Assembly (NCBI RefSeq): GCF_001312865.1
Contig: NZ_BBER01000007.1
Coordinates: 1 to 59,974 of the forward strand
Direction: 5' to 3'
DNA from: Lacticaseibacillus thailandensis DSM 22698 = JCM 13996
Lineage (GTDB): Bacteria; Bacillota; Bacilli; Lactobacillales; Lactobacillaceae
DNA length: 59,974 nucleotides
The notes beneath the pieces were generated by a model. The model had not been told where the DNA came from. It saw only the letters and a list, made by a program, of their open reading frames with translations, and made no database searches. This document shows positions 10,297 through 19,379 of the stretch, in pieces (position 1 is the first letter of the stretch; each line of letters opens with the position of its first letter). A program made the position numbers and the translations under genes.

Positions 10297-11733
10297 TTAC
10301 CCCACCGACCCGGCCATCGACATGCCAATCAGCCGGTTGAGCTCGACGGCGTATTCCATCGGCAACTCCTTGGCGAACGGTTCGACGAAACCCATGATGA
10401 TCATCTCGGTCGCCTTCTGCTCGGTCAACCCGCGACTCATCAGGTAGTACAGCTGTGCCTCGGAAACCTTGCTGACTTTGGCCTCGTGCTCCATCGTCAC
10501 GTCACTGGTGTGGATCTCGTTGATGGGGATGGTGTTGCTGCGGCTTTGCTCGTCCATCAAGATAGTGTCGCACTCAACGTGGGCAAAGGCGCCGCGTGCG
10601 TGCGGCCCAAAGCGGATGGTCCCGCGGTAATCGGTCGCACCGCCATCCTTGGCAATCGACTTGCTGATGATTGAGCTACTGGTGTTCGGCGCGTTGTGGA
10701 TCATCCGCGCGCCGGAATCCAGTACCACCCCGTGGCCGGCGACCGCAATCGACAGCATCGTCCCCCGGGCGCCCTCACCGTTCAGATACACGGAGGGGTA
10801 CTTCATTGTCACTTTGCTACCCAGGTTACCGTCGACCCACTCCATCGTCGCGCCAGCGGCGGCCGACGCGCGCTTAGTCTCCAGACTGTACACGTTGTTG
10901 CTCCAATTCTGGATGGTGGTGTAGCGGGCGTACGCGTCGTGCTTGACGAACACCTCGACCACGGCCGCGTGCAGACTATCACTCGAGTACGTGGGCGCGG
11001 TGCACCCCTCAACGTAATTCACGTGAGCACCAGGTTCAACGATGATCAACGTCCGCTCAAACTGGCCCATGTTTTCCGCGTTAATGCGGAAGAACGCCTG
11101 CAACGGGGTGTCGAGGTAGACCCCCGCCGGCACGTACAGGAAGGTACCCCCAGACCAAACAGCTGCGTTCAGGGCCGCGTACTTGTTGTCGTTCGGCGGC
11201 ACCAACGTACCAAAGTATTGGTGCACGAGGTCCTCATGCTCGCGCAACGCCTGGTCCATCGAGGTAAACACGATGCCGAGGCGGTCGATCTCGTCTTTGA
11301 GGTGACCATAAACCACCTCGGACTCATACTGGGCGCTGGCCCCGGCCAGGTACTTGCGCTCAGCCTGGGGCACGCCCATCTGTTCAAAGGCGTCCTTGAT
11401 GGCCGCGGGCACGTCCGCCCAGTCGCGTACCGGACGGTCGGTCGATTTCTCGTAGTAACGCATCCGGTCGAGGTCCAACCCCGACAGGTCAGGGCCAAAG
11501 CCCGGCTGTGCCATACGTTCATAAATATGGAAGGCGCGTAACCGCTGCGCCAACATCCACGCCGGTTCGTCCTTGGCGCGGGAAATCGCCCGCACAATGT
11601 CTTCCGTCAGCCCGCGGCCGGTCGAAAACAGCGGTGGGGTGTCTTCCACCTTAGTGGCCGTGGCGTCCTCATCGAGGAAGTTGACCTGGGCCGCCACCTG
11701 CTCGTTATTCTTGGTGTTCTTCGTCCGTGGCAT
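10297..11733 (-). CDS. sufB: SufB, Fe-S cluster scaffold subunit
   Basis: Core scaffold of the SUF machine, in which SufB, SufC and SufD assemble an iron-sulfur cluster from sulfur delivered by SufS/SufU. The protein is 478 residues. Typical segments are PPNDNKYAALNAAVWSGGTF, YVPAGVYLDTPLQAFFRIN, YVEGCTAPTYSSDSLHAAVV and the C-terminal EHEAKVSKVSEAQLYYLMSR. The ATG at 11733 is chosen because GGGGG lies nine bases before it; upstream in-frame codons lie inside sufU. The gene overlaps the end of sufU by 29 bases and closes the operon sufC-sufD-sufS-sufU-sufB. Confidence 0.97.
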   Translation of the reverse strand: MPRTKNTKNNEQVAAQVNFLDEDATATKVEDTPPLFSTGRGLTEDIVRAISRAKDEPAWMLAQRLRAFHIYERMAQPGFGPDLSGLDLDRMRYYEKSTDRPVRDWADVPAAIKDAFEQMGVPQAERKYLAGASAQYESEVVYGHLKDEIDRLGIVFTSMDQALREHEDLVHQYFGTLVPPNDNKYAALNAAVWSGGTFLYVPAGVYLDTPLQAFFRINAENMGQFERTLIIVEPGAHVNYVEGCTAPTYSSDSLHAAVVEVFVKHDAYARYTTIQNWSNNVYSLETKRASAAAGATMEWVDGNLGSKVTMKYPSVYLNGEGARGTMLSIAVAGHGVVLDSGARMIHNAPNTSSSIISKSIAKDGGATDYRGTIRFGPHARGAFAHVECDTILMDEQSRSNTIPINEIHTSDVTMEHEAKVSKVSEAQLYYLMSRGLTEQKATEMIIMGFVEPFAKELPMEYAVELNRLIGMSMAGSVG

Positions 11734-12184
11734 CCTTGTCATCCCCCTTTGCTCCTGGTAATTGCCGTAACGCCGCATCCAGCGTCGTCCACGCTAACAG
11801 TGCACACTTGACCCGCGCCGGAAAGTCATGGACGCTCGCCAACGCCGCCGCATCGCCCAGCGACCGTGGTGCCGGTTGCCCGTCAACCACCATCGCTTGA
11901 AACGCCGCACTGAGCTGGTGCACCGTAGTCAATGGCGCGTCTGCGACCACCGTGGTCATCATGCTGGCACTAGCCCGGCTGATCGTACACCCGGCGGCCT
12001 GGGCGCTGATGCCGGTCACGCGCTGGCCGTCGGTGGTCAGCGCCAACGTGAGCGTGTCGCCGCAAGTCGGATTCTTGGCGGCCACCGTTGCCTGCGGGTG
12101 CGCCAATGCCACCGCGTGCCGTGGGTGGGCGGCGGCGTCCAACAGCACCTGCCGGTATAATTGTTGCAACCTACTTAGTCCCAT
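11705..12184 (-). CDS. sufU: SufU, zinc-dependent sulfur transfer protein
   Basis: 159 residues, of the IscU-like fold. It takes persulfide sulfur from SufS through a zinc site. Expected ligands are visible: Cys and Asp in NPTCGDTL, Cys in AAGCTISRAS and Cys in ARVKCALL. The start at ATG 12184 has AAAGGAG seven bases upstream; it overlaps sufS by 14 bases. The C-terminal tail (GDDKDATDEEHQE) is acidic and its coding sequence overlaps sufB. Confidence 0.95.
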   Translation of the reverse strand: MGLSRLQQLYRQVLLDAAAHPRHAVALAHPQATVAAKNPTCGDTLTLALTTDGQRVTGISAQAAGCTISRASASMMTTVVADAPLTTVHQLSAAFQAMVVDGQPAPRSLGDAAALASVHDFPARVKCALLAWTTLDAALRQLPGAKGDDKDATDEEHQE

Positions 12185-13409
12185 CGAAAAACTCCTTTGC
12201 TGCCTGCACGCCGGCAATCAGCGCGGCCACGTCACCGTAACCGTTGTACACCCCAAAACTAGCGCGGGCGGTCCCGGTGATACCCAACGTCGCCATTAAC
12301 GGCGCGGCGCAGTGGTGGCCAGCCCGCACTGCCACATCCTGTTCGTCCAGGAAGGTCGCCAGGTCGTGCGGGTGCACCCCGTCGAGGTTAAAACTGACGC
12401 AACCGTGGTTGGCGCGGTCGCCGTACAGGTGGACCCCATCAATCGCGTTAAGGTGCGTCCACGCCGCATCCCCAAGGGCGTCGACCCAGTCGTGCTTGGC
12501 CTCCGCGTCGGTGGTAATAAAGTCCAGCGCCGCGCCCAGACCGATGACGCCGACCGCGTTCTGACTGCCAGCTTCAAAGCGCGTCGGCGGGTCGGCCCAC
12601 GTTGCCGTAGTCGGGGTGACCGTATCGATCATGCCGCCGCCGAGGTTGACCGGTGCCATCTGGACCAGGTAGTCCGCCCGACCATAGAGAATGCCAATGC
12701 CACTAGGGCCGTAAACTTTGTGGCCGGAGCAGGCGTAAAAGTCGCACCCCAACGCCTGCACGTCGACGTCCAGGTGGGCGGCGCCCTGCGCACCGTCCAG
12801 CACCAAGACGCCCCCGACCGCGTGAATTGCCGCCGCCAATTCGGCGGTGTCCGTCAGCGCGGCGCCGGTCACGTTGCTCATCTGACTAAGCGCGACGACG
12901 CGCGTGCGCGCATCAATATGTGCTAACACCCACGCCTGGTTGATTGCACCGGCCGCAGTCAGCGGGGCTACCTGGACCGTAGCACCAGTACGCTGGGCCA
13001 ACGCCCGCCACGGCAGCACGTTACTGTGGTGTTCCAGTGCGCTGACGATGATGTTGTCGCCAGCGTGGACGGCGTGCGCCCCCCAACTTTGCGCCACCAG
13101 GTTTAAGCCGGCGGTCGCACCACTGGTAAAGACCACCTCGTCCGGCCGGGCCGCGTGCAACCAGCGGGCCACCTGCGCCCGGACGTCCTCAAAGCGGGTC
13201 GTCGCCGCGTAGGCCGTGCGGTACAGGCCGCGATGGAGCGGCGCATTTTCTTGCTCCATGTAGGTGGTCATCGCCGTCACCACGCTCTGCGGGTACTGGC
13301 TAGTGGCCCCGGCATCCAGGTAGTGGAGCTCCGGGTGTGCCGCGCAAAACGGGAACGCGCCCACCCACGGACTGGCTAACGCCGGTAAACTTGTCTGACT
13401 TTCAACCAT
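12171..13409 (-). CDS. sufS: SufS, cysteine desulfurase
   Basis: A PLP enzyme that removes sulfur from cysteine and passes it to SufU. 412 residues. Visible are the PLP-binding Lys in ACSGHKVYGPSGIG, the His/Asn pair in SALEHHSNVLPW, the LDGAQGAAH segment and the catalytic Cys in VRAGHHCAAPLM, placed as in group II desulfurases. The gene overlaps sufD by eight bases and sufU by 14, so the operon is tightly coupled. Confidence 0.96.
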   Translation of the reverse strand: MVESQTSLPALASPWVGAFPFCAAHPELHYLDAGATSQYPQSVVTAMTTYMEQENAPLHRGLYRTAYAATTRFEDVRAQVARWLHAARPDEVVFTSGATAGLNLVAQSWGAHAVHAGDNIIVSALEHHSNVLPWRALAQRTGATVQVAPLTAAGAINQAWVLAHIDARTRVVALSQMSNVTGAALTDTAELAAAIHAVGGVLVLDGAQGAAHLDVDVQALGCDFYACSGHKVYGPSGIGILYGRADYLVQMAPVNLGGGMIDTVTPTTATWADPPTRFEAGSQNAVGVIGLGAALDFITTDAEAKHDWVDALGDAAWTHLNAIDGVHLYGDRANHGCVSFNLDGVHPHDLATFLDEQDVAVRAGHHCAAPLMATLGITGTARASFGVYNGYGDVAALIAGVQAAKEFFDGTK

Positions 13410-14421
13410 TTAATTGCACCTCGATCAGTTGCTGAATCTCATCGCGCAGGGCCTTACTCATCGAGTCAGGTAGTAGCGCCAACAAAAAGCCACGAAGCAC
13501 CAACCGCAGCGCTACCGGTCGGGCAACACCCCGGCTAAGGAAGTACCACAGCTGGTGCTCATCCACCGCCGCGACGGACGCGGCGTGGCCGGCCGTGACG
13601 TCATTTTCGTCAATCAGCAACAGCGGGTTAGCTTCCCCCAGTGCGTGGGGTGACAGCATCAGTACCCGGTTCTCTTGCTGGGCGTCACTCCCGCGGGCGC
13701 CCAACAGGATGTGCCCGATACCGTTCAAAATCAGTTGCGCGTGGTCGGTGATCACCCGTGCTGGTTGATCAACCTGCGTGTTCGTGGCCGCGTTAGTGAC
13801 CGCGGTCGTGGCCGTCAGCCGGGCATGACCACCGGCCAACACGGCCATGTTGGCCTGGGCCTGCGCACCATCCCCGACCAGGTCAACAGCGTGGTACAGG
13901 ATGCCGGCGTGGTGCCCAAAACTGGCCGACCGCCATGTCAGTTGGCTGTTGGCCCCACAGGTAACGCGTCGTTCTATGACCACCGCGGTGTCGCCGTACA
14001 AGTCGTACGTCTGGTAGTCCACCTGCGCGTCCGCGGCCAACGTTAGGCTAACCAACAACCGCGTTTGGCCACTCGCCTGCCCGCGCCAGGTTTCGGCGAT
14101 ATGGACCGTAGCGCCGGCGCCCACCTGGAGGTTGATCACCCCGCCTTGGGTTGCCGACCCGGTAATAGTGACCCGGCCATGCACGGTGTGGGCGGGCACG
14201 GTCACCGTCAGGCTCGGTCCGGCTTGGATCAGCTGCGCTGCCAAGCGGTCGTGCGGTGTCGGAGCCGTTCCGGCCGCCGCAACCTGGATGCCAGCTGTCA
14301 CCGTGACGTGCGGCTGACCCGTCGCGGGCGCTGGCGCGGGCCGCAACGCGCGTTCCCAGTTGAACTTAGGCACCGCGGGCCAGAACGCCACCCCACGGGC
14401 TTGCCCCTCGCGCCTAGCCAT
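13402..14421 (-). CDS. sufD: SufD, Fe-S assembly scaffold subunit
   Basis: 339 residues, shorter than usual for SufD. The N-terminal half (rich in Ala, Thr, Pro) is weakly conserved, while the C-terminal half has the SufBD pattern: HAVDLVGDGAQAQANMAVLA, NGIGHILLGARGSDAQQENR, DENDVTAGHAASVAAVDEHQ and LWYFLSRGV. It pairs with SufB and binds SufC. Overlaps sufC and sufS by eight bases each. Confidence 0.92.
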   Translation of the reverse strand: MARREGQARGVAFWPAVPKFNWERALRPAPAPATGQPHVTVTAGIQVAAAGTAPTPHDRLAAQLIQAGPSLTVTVPAHTVHGRVTITGSATQGGVINLQVGAGATVHIAETWRGQASGQTRLLVSLTLAADAQVDYQTYDLYGDTAVVIERRVTCGANSQLTWRSASFGHHAGILYHAVDLVGDGAQAQANMAVLAGGHARLTATTAVTNAATNTQVDQPARVITDHAQLILNGIGHILLGARGSDAQQENRVLMLSPHALGEANPLLLIDENDVTAGHAASVAAVDEHQLWYFLSRGVARPVALRLVLRGFLLALLPDSMSKALRDEIQQLIEVQLNG

Positions 14422-15178
14422 TGTCCGCCTCCGACAACTGCTCGTAGCCGGTGTGTTCCAGGCTCTTGGCTAGCTCCGGGCCACCACTTTCGATAATGCG
14501 GCCGTCCTTCATCACGTGCACCACGTCGGGCACGATGTAGTTCAGCAGCCGCTGGTAGTGGGTGATGATCAGGCTGGCAAAGTTGGCGCTACGCATGCTG
14601 TTGACGCCGGCGGCCACGATCCGCAGGGCGTCAATGTCGAGCCCGGAATCGATCTCATCCAGGATTGCCAACGCCGGTTTGATCATCAGCAGTTGCAAAA
14701 TCTCGTTCTTCTTCTTTTCCCCGCCTGAGAACCCGGCGTTGAGGTACCGGTCCGCCATATCCTCCGGCATCTTCAGTTTGGCCAGGTTGGCGTCTAGATC
14801 CTGTAAGAACTGGACGACGGGTACCTGGTCGTCATCCCCCCGCCGGCTGTTGACCGCCGCACGGATGAACTCAGCGTTGGTAATACCCGCGATGGCTGGC
14901 GGGTACTGCATCGCCAAAAACAGGCCGGCACGCGCCCGCTGGTCCACCGACCAGTCCAGGATGCTGGTGCCATCGAGGGTAATGTCGCCGGACCGCACCT
15001 CGTAGTTAGGATTGCCCATAATGGTTTCGGACAGCGTCGACTTCCCGGTCCCGTTTGGCCCCATGATGGCGTGCACCTCACCACTACGGATGGTCAGGTT
15101 CACGCCGCGTAAAATCTCTTTGTGCTCATCGTCACTATGTACCGCGACGTGTAGGTCGCGTACTGCCAAAGTTGTCAT
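14414..15178 (-). CDS. sufC: SufC, ABC-type ATPase of Fe-S assembly
   Basis: 254 residues. Cytosolic ATPase that drives shape changes in SufBD. Walker A is GPNGTGKST, the signature is FSGGEKKKNE and Walker B is PALAILDEIDSGLD. The start at ATG 15178 has GGGGAG nine bases upstream. First gene of the suf operon; the preceding sufT-like gene has its own terminator. Confidence 0.97.
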   Translation of the reverse strand: MTTLAVRDLHVAVHSDDEHKEILRGVNLTIRSGEVHAIMGPNGTGKSTLSETIMGNPNYEVRSGDITLDGTSILDWSVDQRARAGLFLAMQYPPAIAGITNAEFIRAAVNSRRGDDDQVPVVQFLQDLDANLAKLKMPEDMADRYLNAGFSGGEKKKNEILQLLMIKPALAILDEIDSGLDIDALRIVAAGVNSMRSANFASLIITHYQRLLNYIVPDVVHVMKDGRIIESGGPELAKSLEHTGYEQLSEADNG

Positions 15179-15215
15179 GTTCTATTTCTCCCCAATTTAT
15201 GCGTCTGATTAGTGC

Positions 15216-15247
15216 AAAAAGTGACCCCGCCCACGACGGGGTCACTT
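15216..15247 (-). terminator. Terminator between the sufT-like gene and sufC
   Basis: AAGTGACCCCG pairs perfectly with CGGGGTCACTT; on the minus strand TTTTTG follows. It would end the sufT-like transcript and separate it from the suf operon, whose promoter must lie in the few tens of bases after it or upstream by read-through. Confidence 0.8.
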
Positions 15248-15269
15248 GCTCACCGGTCTGCGCCGCTCT

Positions 15270-15610
15270 CTACACCCCTAGCGTCATCCGGGCCACCCGG
15301 CTCATTCGGTCCATTGTCCACGCCGGCGTCAGCCGGAACTGCACCCGCACCTGGCGTCCGGGGCGACCAACGCAATGGCGTGCTGGACCATCTTGTCCAG
15401 GTAATCCGTCAGCGGGCAGCCGATCTGTGTCAGCAACATCTGCACTTCGTAGTCACCGTTGTCCGTACGCCGAACGTGGTACACCAACCCGAGGTTAAGC
15501 ATGTCGACCATCAATTCCGGGTCGACGGCCTGCACCAACGCGTCGGTCAACGCGGCGTCCGTAGTGGCATCAATATTCTCGGTGGTGGCGTGATAATCTG
15601 CTAACTGCAT
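15270..15610 (-). pseudogene. SufT/MIP18-family (DUF59) Fe-S maturation protein, frameshifted
   Basis: The start at ATG 15610 has AAAGGAGG seven bases upstream. The DUF59 pattern is clear: DPELMVDMLNLGLVYHV, then MLLTQIGCPLTDYL with the conserved Cys. The frame breaks at 15353-15354, where GG (minus strand CC) stands for three; correction continues as QVRVQFRLTPAWTMDRMS and ends at 15270, giving 113 residues. These proteins help to load Fe-S clusters into targets, which fits its place next to the suf operon and nrdG. Confidence 0.87.
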
Positions 15611-15623
15611 GCCCACGCCTCCT

Positions 15624-16232
15624 TTACCGGACCAGCCGGGACCAGATCACGACTTTGCCCGACTTGAGGGACGCCGGCACGTCAATGATCCGCTGGTTGG
15701 CACTCCCGCGAAACTGCAGGGTCAGGTCCATCTGCGCCTGCAGGAAGCGGCCATCAACCAGAATGTCCAGCAGGCGCAACAACTCCAGTTTGTCCTCCGT
15801 CTCCTGCATCAGTTCGTCCCACTTGTAGCCAGTCCAACTCCAAATGTCCTTGGTGTGTCCAAACTCCTTGCGGATCCGCCGGCAAATCTTCAGGCAGACC
15901 TGCGTATTCAAAAACGGTTCGCCGCCCAGTAGCGTCAGCCCCTGCACGTACGGTTGGGCCAGGTCCTTCATGATCCGGTCTTCCAACTCTTGCGTGTAGG
16001 GCTTCCCGTACCGGAAGTTCTGCGCCGCCAGGTTATAACAGCCTGGGCAAGCAAACATGCAACCCGATACATATAGTGAGCACCGCACACCCTCACCGTC
16101 GACAAAGTTGAACGGCTTGTAGCTCGCCACGTACTGGTGCGACAAATCTGCGGCGCGCCACTCGCCCGGTTTGGGGTTCTTCGGCAACGTCCGTGTACTT
16201 CTTCTTGCTGGATCTCGTTTTGGCTCAGCCAT
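15624..16232 (-). CDS. nrdG: NrdG, anaerobic ribonucleotide reductase activase
   Basis: A radical SAM enzyme that makes the glycyl radical on NrdD. The cluster-binding motif is CMFACPGC (CxxxCxxC), followed by GLTLLGGEPFLN and WSWTGYKWDEL. The start at ATG 16232 (MAEPKRD) has GGGGG close upstream and overlaps the nrdD stop by eight bases, so translation is probably coupled. 202 residues. Confidence 0.95.
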   Translation of the reverse strand: MAEPKRDPARRSTRTLPKNPKPGEWRAADLSHQYVASYKPFNFVDGEGVRCSLYVSGCMFACPGCYNLAAQNFRYGKPYTQELEDRIMKDLAQPYVQGLTLLGGEPFLNTQVCLKICRRIRKEFGHTKDIWSWTGYKWDELMQETEDKLELLRLLDILVDGRFLQAQMDLTLQFRGSANQRIIDVPASLKSGKVVIWSRLVR

Positions 16233-18375
16233 TGGTACCCCCAATCACGTCGAGCCCGAAGCTCATGTGCTTCTTCCGGCTGACGATTTCCTTGTGCCGA
16301 CCGTGGACCATGGGCCGCTGGTTCGGGTTGCCCAGGTAGCCACAGGTCCGCTTGACCACGTCACAGGTCTGCGGGTCGGTGTTGCCACACTGTGGACATT
16401 TAAATCCGCGCGCGGTCGGCTTAAATTCACCTTTGAACCCACACTTAAAGCACTGGTCGATCGGGGTATTCGTCCCCAAGTAACCGATACGATCGTACGC
16501 GTAGTCCCAAACCGCCTCGAGGGCCTTTGGGTTTTGCTTCAGGTTCGGGTACTCACAGTAGTGAATAAACCCACCCGAGCAGTACTTCGGGTAATCCTTC
16601 TCAAAGTCGATCTTCTCAAACGGCGTCGGCTCTTGCGCACATCGTAATGGAAACTGTTCGTGTAGTATTCCTTATCGGTAATGTCCTTGATCCGGCCAAA
16701 TTTACGGATGTCCGCCTGACAGAAGGTGTTGGTCAGGCTTTCCGCCGGGGTGGAGTAAACCGAGTAGTGGTAACCCTCGGCGGCCTCCCACTGCTTGCAG
16801 TGGTCGTAAAGGGCCTTGACCACGCTGATACTAAAGTTCTTGGCCTCCTGGTTGTGCTCCCATTCGGGGCCATAGAAGACGGTCCCCACTTCGTACAACC
16901 CAATGTAGCCCAGGCTGACCGTGGCGCGGCCGTTCTTAAACAGCTCGTCCACGTCGTCGTCTGGCCCTAGCCGCTTACCAAAGGCGCCGTTCATGTACAG
17001 CGTCGGGGCGTTCTTCGGCGTCGCCTGCTTGGCCCGCGCAATTTTGAACGCCAGGGCCTCGTGACAGACGTCCAGACGCGATTCCAACAGCGCCCAGAAC
17101 TGGTCCTTGTTGCCACCAGATTCAAGCGCGATCCGCGGTAGGTTGACGGTCACCACGCCCAGGTTCATGCGCCCGGCGTTGACCTCCTTACCATTCTCGT
17201 CGTGCCAGCCTGCAGGAAGCTCCGGCACCCCATTGGCGCCTTGAAGCTCCCGGTCAACTCGACGATCTTGTCGTACATCAGCACGTCGGGGTACATCCGC
17301 TTAGTCGCGCACTCCACGGCCAGCTCCTTGATGTCATAGTTCGGGTCGCTAGGCCGCAGGTTAGTACCGCGCCGCAGGGTGAACACCAGCTTCGGGAAGA
17401 TGGCGGTCCGCCGCTCGGTGCCCAGGCCCTTGATGCGCACCTTCAGGATGGCACGCTGAATTTCGCGCTCGATCCAGCTGGTACCGAGGCCAAAGCCGAC
17501 GGTCGTAAACGGCGTCTGCCCTTGAGAACTGTACAGCGTGTTGATCTGGTATTCCAAACTCTCCATGGCCTGGTAAATATCCGCTTTGGTCTTACTGCGG
17601 GCGAACTCCTCCTGCTTATGCGGATCGTCGATCCACTCCTTGGCTTCAGCCAGGTGCCGCTGGTAGTTCTTCAAGGCGTAAGGTGCCAGCACTTCGTCAG
17701 TTCGGTCACTGGAACAGCCACCATACTGACTGGAAGCCACGCTGGCGATGATCTGCGCCATCTGCAGAACAGCGGTCTGGATCGACTGCGGCGTACCCAT
17801 CTTGGCGTTGCCAATCTGGAACCCGTCGCGCATCATACCAGCAAAGTCGATCAAGCAACAGTTAGTCATCGGGCTGTACGGCTGATAATCGAGGTCGTGC
17901 CAGTGGATGTCACCCTTCATGTGGCTACGGCCACCGCTGGGGGCAGCATTTTCAACCCCTGCGCCCGGGCCACGGTCCCTGCCGTCAAATCACGCTGGGT
18001 GTTAAAGACCTCACTATCCTTGTTGGCATTCTCGTTGACGACGTTGCGGTCGCGACTTTGCAACCGGTTGAGCGCCGCGTCGAGGTCCTGAGCCTGCTGG
18101 CGCCGGGCGAGCTTGGCGCCCCGGTACTGGTGGTAAGCGTCGGCTGCTGCCGGGGCGTGCGTGGTGAGCGTCTCCTCGACGGCGGCCGCGATGGCGTTAG
18201 TGTCCGCTAACTGCCGGGCGCGGACCAATAAATCATCGCGTACGTCCTCGGCCAACTCGGTCTTACCGGCCGTCACGGCTGCGTCGACACTCGCTAACAA
18301 CTTCACGTCACTGAACGGCTCCCGCACGCCGTTATGTTTATTGATCGTCACGGTATCCTGTTTATACGCTAACAT
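16225..18375 (-). pseudogene. nrdD: NrdD, anaerobic ribonucleoside-triphosphate reductase, frameshifted three times
   Basis: Makes dNTPs without oxygen. The start at ATG 18375 has GGAGGG seven bases upstream. An ATP-cone-like N-terminus (VTINKHNGVREPFSDVKLLA) precedes the catalytic barrel (DIHWHDLDYQPYSPMTNC, QYGGCSSDR). The C-terminus has zinc Cys pairs (CFKCG, CPQCGN) and the glycyl radical site RTCGYLG. Breaks are at 17929-17930 (C run one short, restoring VARSHMKGD), 17209-17210 (G run one short, restoring FLQGWHDENG) and 16632 (one G short, restoring VRKEPTPFEKIDFEKD). Corrected length is 717 residues, as usual. Two NrdR-like boxes lie upstream. Confidence 0.93.
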
Positions 18376-18440
18376 GCCTACACCCTCCAAGATTCAAGAT
18401 TGTTTATGTTCAATAATACACATGCTACGATATCACGTAT

Positions 18441-18446
18441 ATTATA
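18441..18446 (-). promoter_or_regulatory. Probable -10 element of nrdD
   Basis: TATAAT on the minus strand, 66 bases before the nrdD start. The matching -35 position falls inside the nearer NrdR-like box, so a bound repressor would block the polymerase. Confidence 0.5.
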
Positions 18447-18457
18447 GTCGCTTTGAG

Positions 18458-18513
18458 GCACTATATGTAGTAGTAATCGGGCTCATTTGGGGTAAGATGA
18501 CACAATATCGTGT
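18458..18513 (-). promoter_or_regulatory. Pair of putative NrdR boxes upstream of nrdD
   Basis: ACTATATGTAGT (18460-18471) and ACACAATATCGTGT (18500-18513) resemble the known NrdR consensus ACACwATATATwGTGT. Their centres are 41 bases apart, close to four helical turns, as expected for cooperative binding on one face. This suggests the nucleotide-sensing repressor NrdR controls nrdDG; inference from pattern only. Confidence 0.6.
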
Positions 18514-18537
18514 ATGCTTACAAATACTTAGTTATGA

Positions 18538-18580
18538 AAACGCACGCCCGGCAAGCATTCAGCTTACTGGGCGTGCGCAT
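18538..18580 (-). terminator. Terminator of the glycosylase gene
   Basis: GCACGCCC pairs with GGGCGTGC around an inner AGTAAGC/GCTTGCC stem; on the minus strand a short TTTT follows. It lies downstream of the gene ending at 18657. Confidence 0.75.
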
Positions 18581-18656
18581 TAGATAATTTGGGCATAAGC
18601 CGATGAAATTTTGGGCATACATCAGACCTGCAAAAATCCGTGGCGCTGCGATGACG

Positions 18657-19304
18657 TCACTTGAACAGGTGAAACGGCTTTTTGGTCAACTCCATGTCCA
18701 CCGCCCGGTACATGTAACGGGCGGCAATGGCACGGTAAGGATGCCATTTACGGCACTTTTTCATCACCGCCTGCCGGTGCCAGTCATTGGTCTTGTAGAC
18801 CCAACTGTACCCCTGCAAAAAGGCCACGTCCTCAAACGGCAACACGTCCGGCCGATCCAACACGAAGATCAGGTACATCTTCGCCGACCAGTTACCGATT
18901 CCGCGTACGCTGGTGAGATCGTGTAATACTTCGGTGTCACTCATGTCGGGGTACTGGTCAAAATCAATGGTATGGTTAACCACCGCGTCCGTCAACGCGC
19001 GGATGTAGCGCACCTTGGCCCGGGAGATGCCAATCGACAACAGTTGCGCATCGGTCAACTGGTGGATGGCCCCCGGCGTAACCGGACCCGCGACCAACGC
19101 GGCCAGGCGCCGGCTGAACACCGCCGCGACTTTGTTTGACAACATCTGGTTGATGATCTCCCGCACCATAAAGGCATATGGCGACGGGGCCAGCGTGTAG
19201 CTGATGGACCCCACCATCTGGATGACCTTAGCCAGGTGCTTATCCTTGGCACACAAGTACCGTACTGCTGGCGTGTCCGCTGTTAATGTATGCACTGCTG
19301 GCAT
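18657..19304 (-). CDS. AlkA-like DNA-3-methyladenine glycosylase II
   Basis: 215 residues. Base-excision repair enzyme that removes alkylated purines. The helix-hairpin-helix plus Gly/Pro-Asp motif is visible as LTSVRGIGNWSAKMYLIF, with the catalytic Asp expected in VLDRPDVLPFEDVAF. The N-terminal DNA-bending domain of E. coli AlkA is missing, as in many short Gram-positive homologues. Stands alone with its own terminator. Confidence 0.88.
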   Translation of the reverse strand: MPAVHTLTADTPAVRYLCAKDKHLAKVIQMVGSISYTLAPSPYAFMVREIINQMLSNKVAAVFSRRLAALVAGPVTPGAIHQLTDAQLLSIGISRAKVRYIRALTDAVVNHTIDFDQYPDMSDTEVLHDLTSVRGIGNWSAKMYLIFVLDRPDVLPFEDVAFLQGYSWVYKTNDWHRQAVMKKCRKWHPYRAIAARYMYRAVDMELTKKPFHLFK

Positions 19305-19340
19305 GAACGTTCCCCCCTAAACTCGTCATCCCTAAAACAC

Positions 19341-19372
19341 GAATAGCCGACGAGCATGCCCGTCGGCTATTC
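19341..19372 (-). terminator. Terminator of the amino acid ABC operon
   Basis: GAATAGCCGACG and CGTCGGCTATTC form a perfect 12-base stem with an eight-base loop, eight bases after the stop of the binding-protein gene. There is no strong T-run on either side. Confidence 0.75.
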
Positions 19373-19379
19373 ATTGCCA

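Noticed and set aside
10696..11541. Plus-strand open frame inside sufB
   Set aside because: Antisense to a strongly supported conserved gene, a result of GC-rich third positions.
12312..12926. Plus-strand open frame inside sufS
   Set aside because: Shadow of sufS, without start signals or a protein-like pattern.
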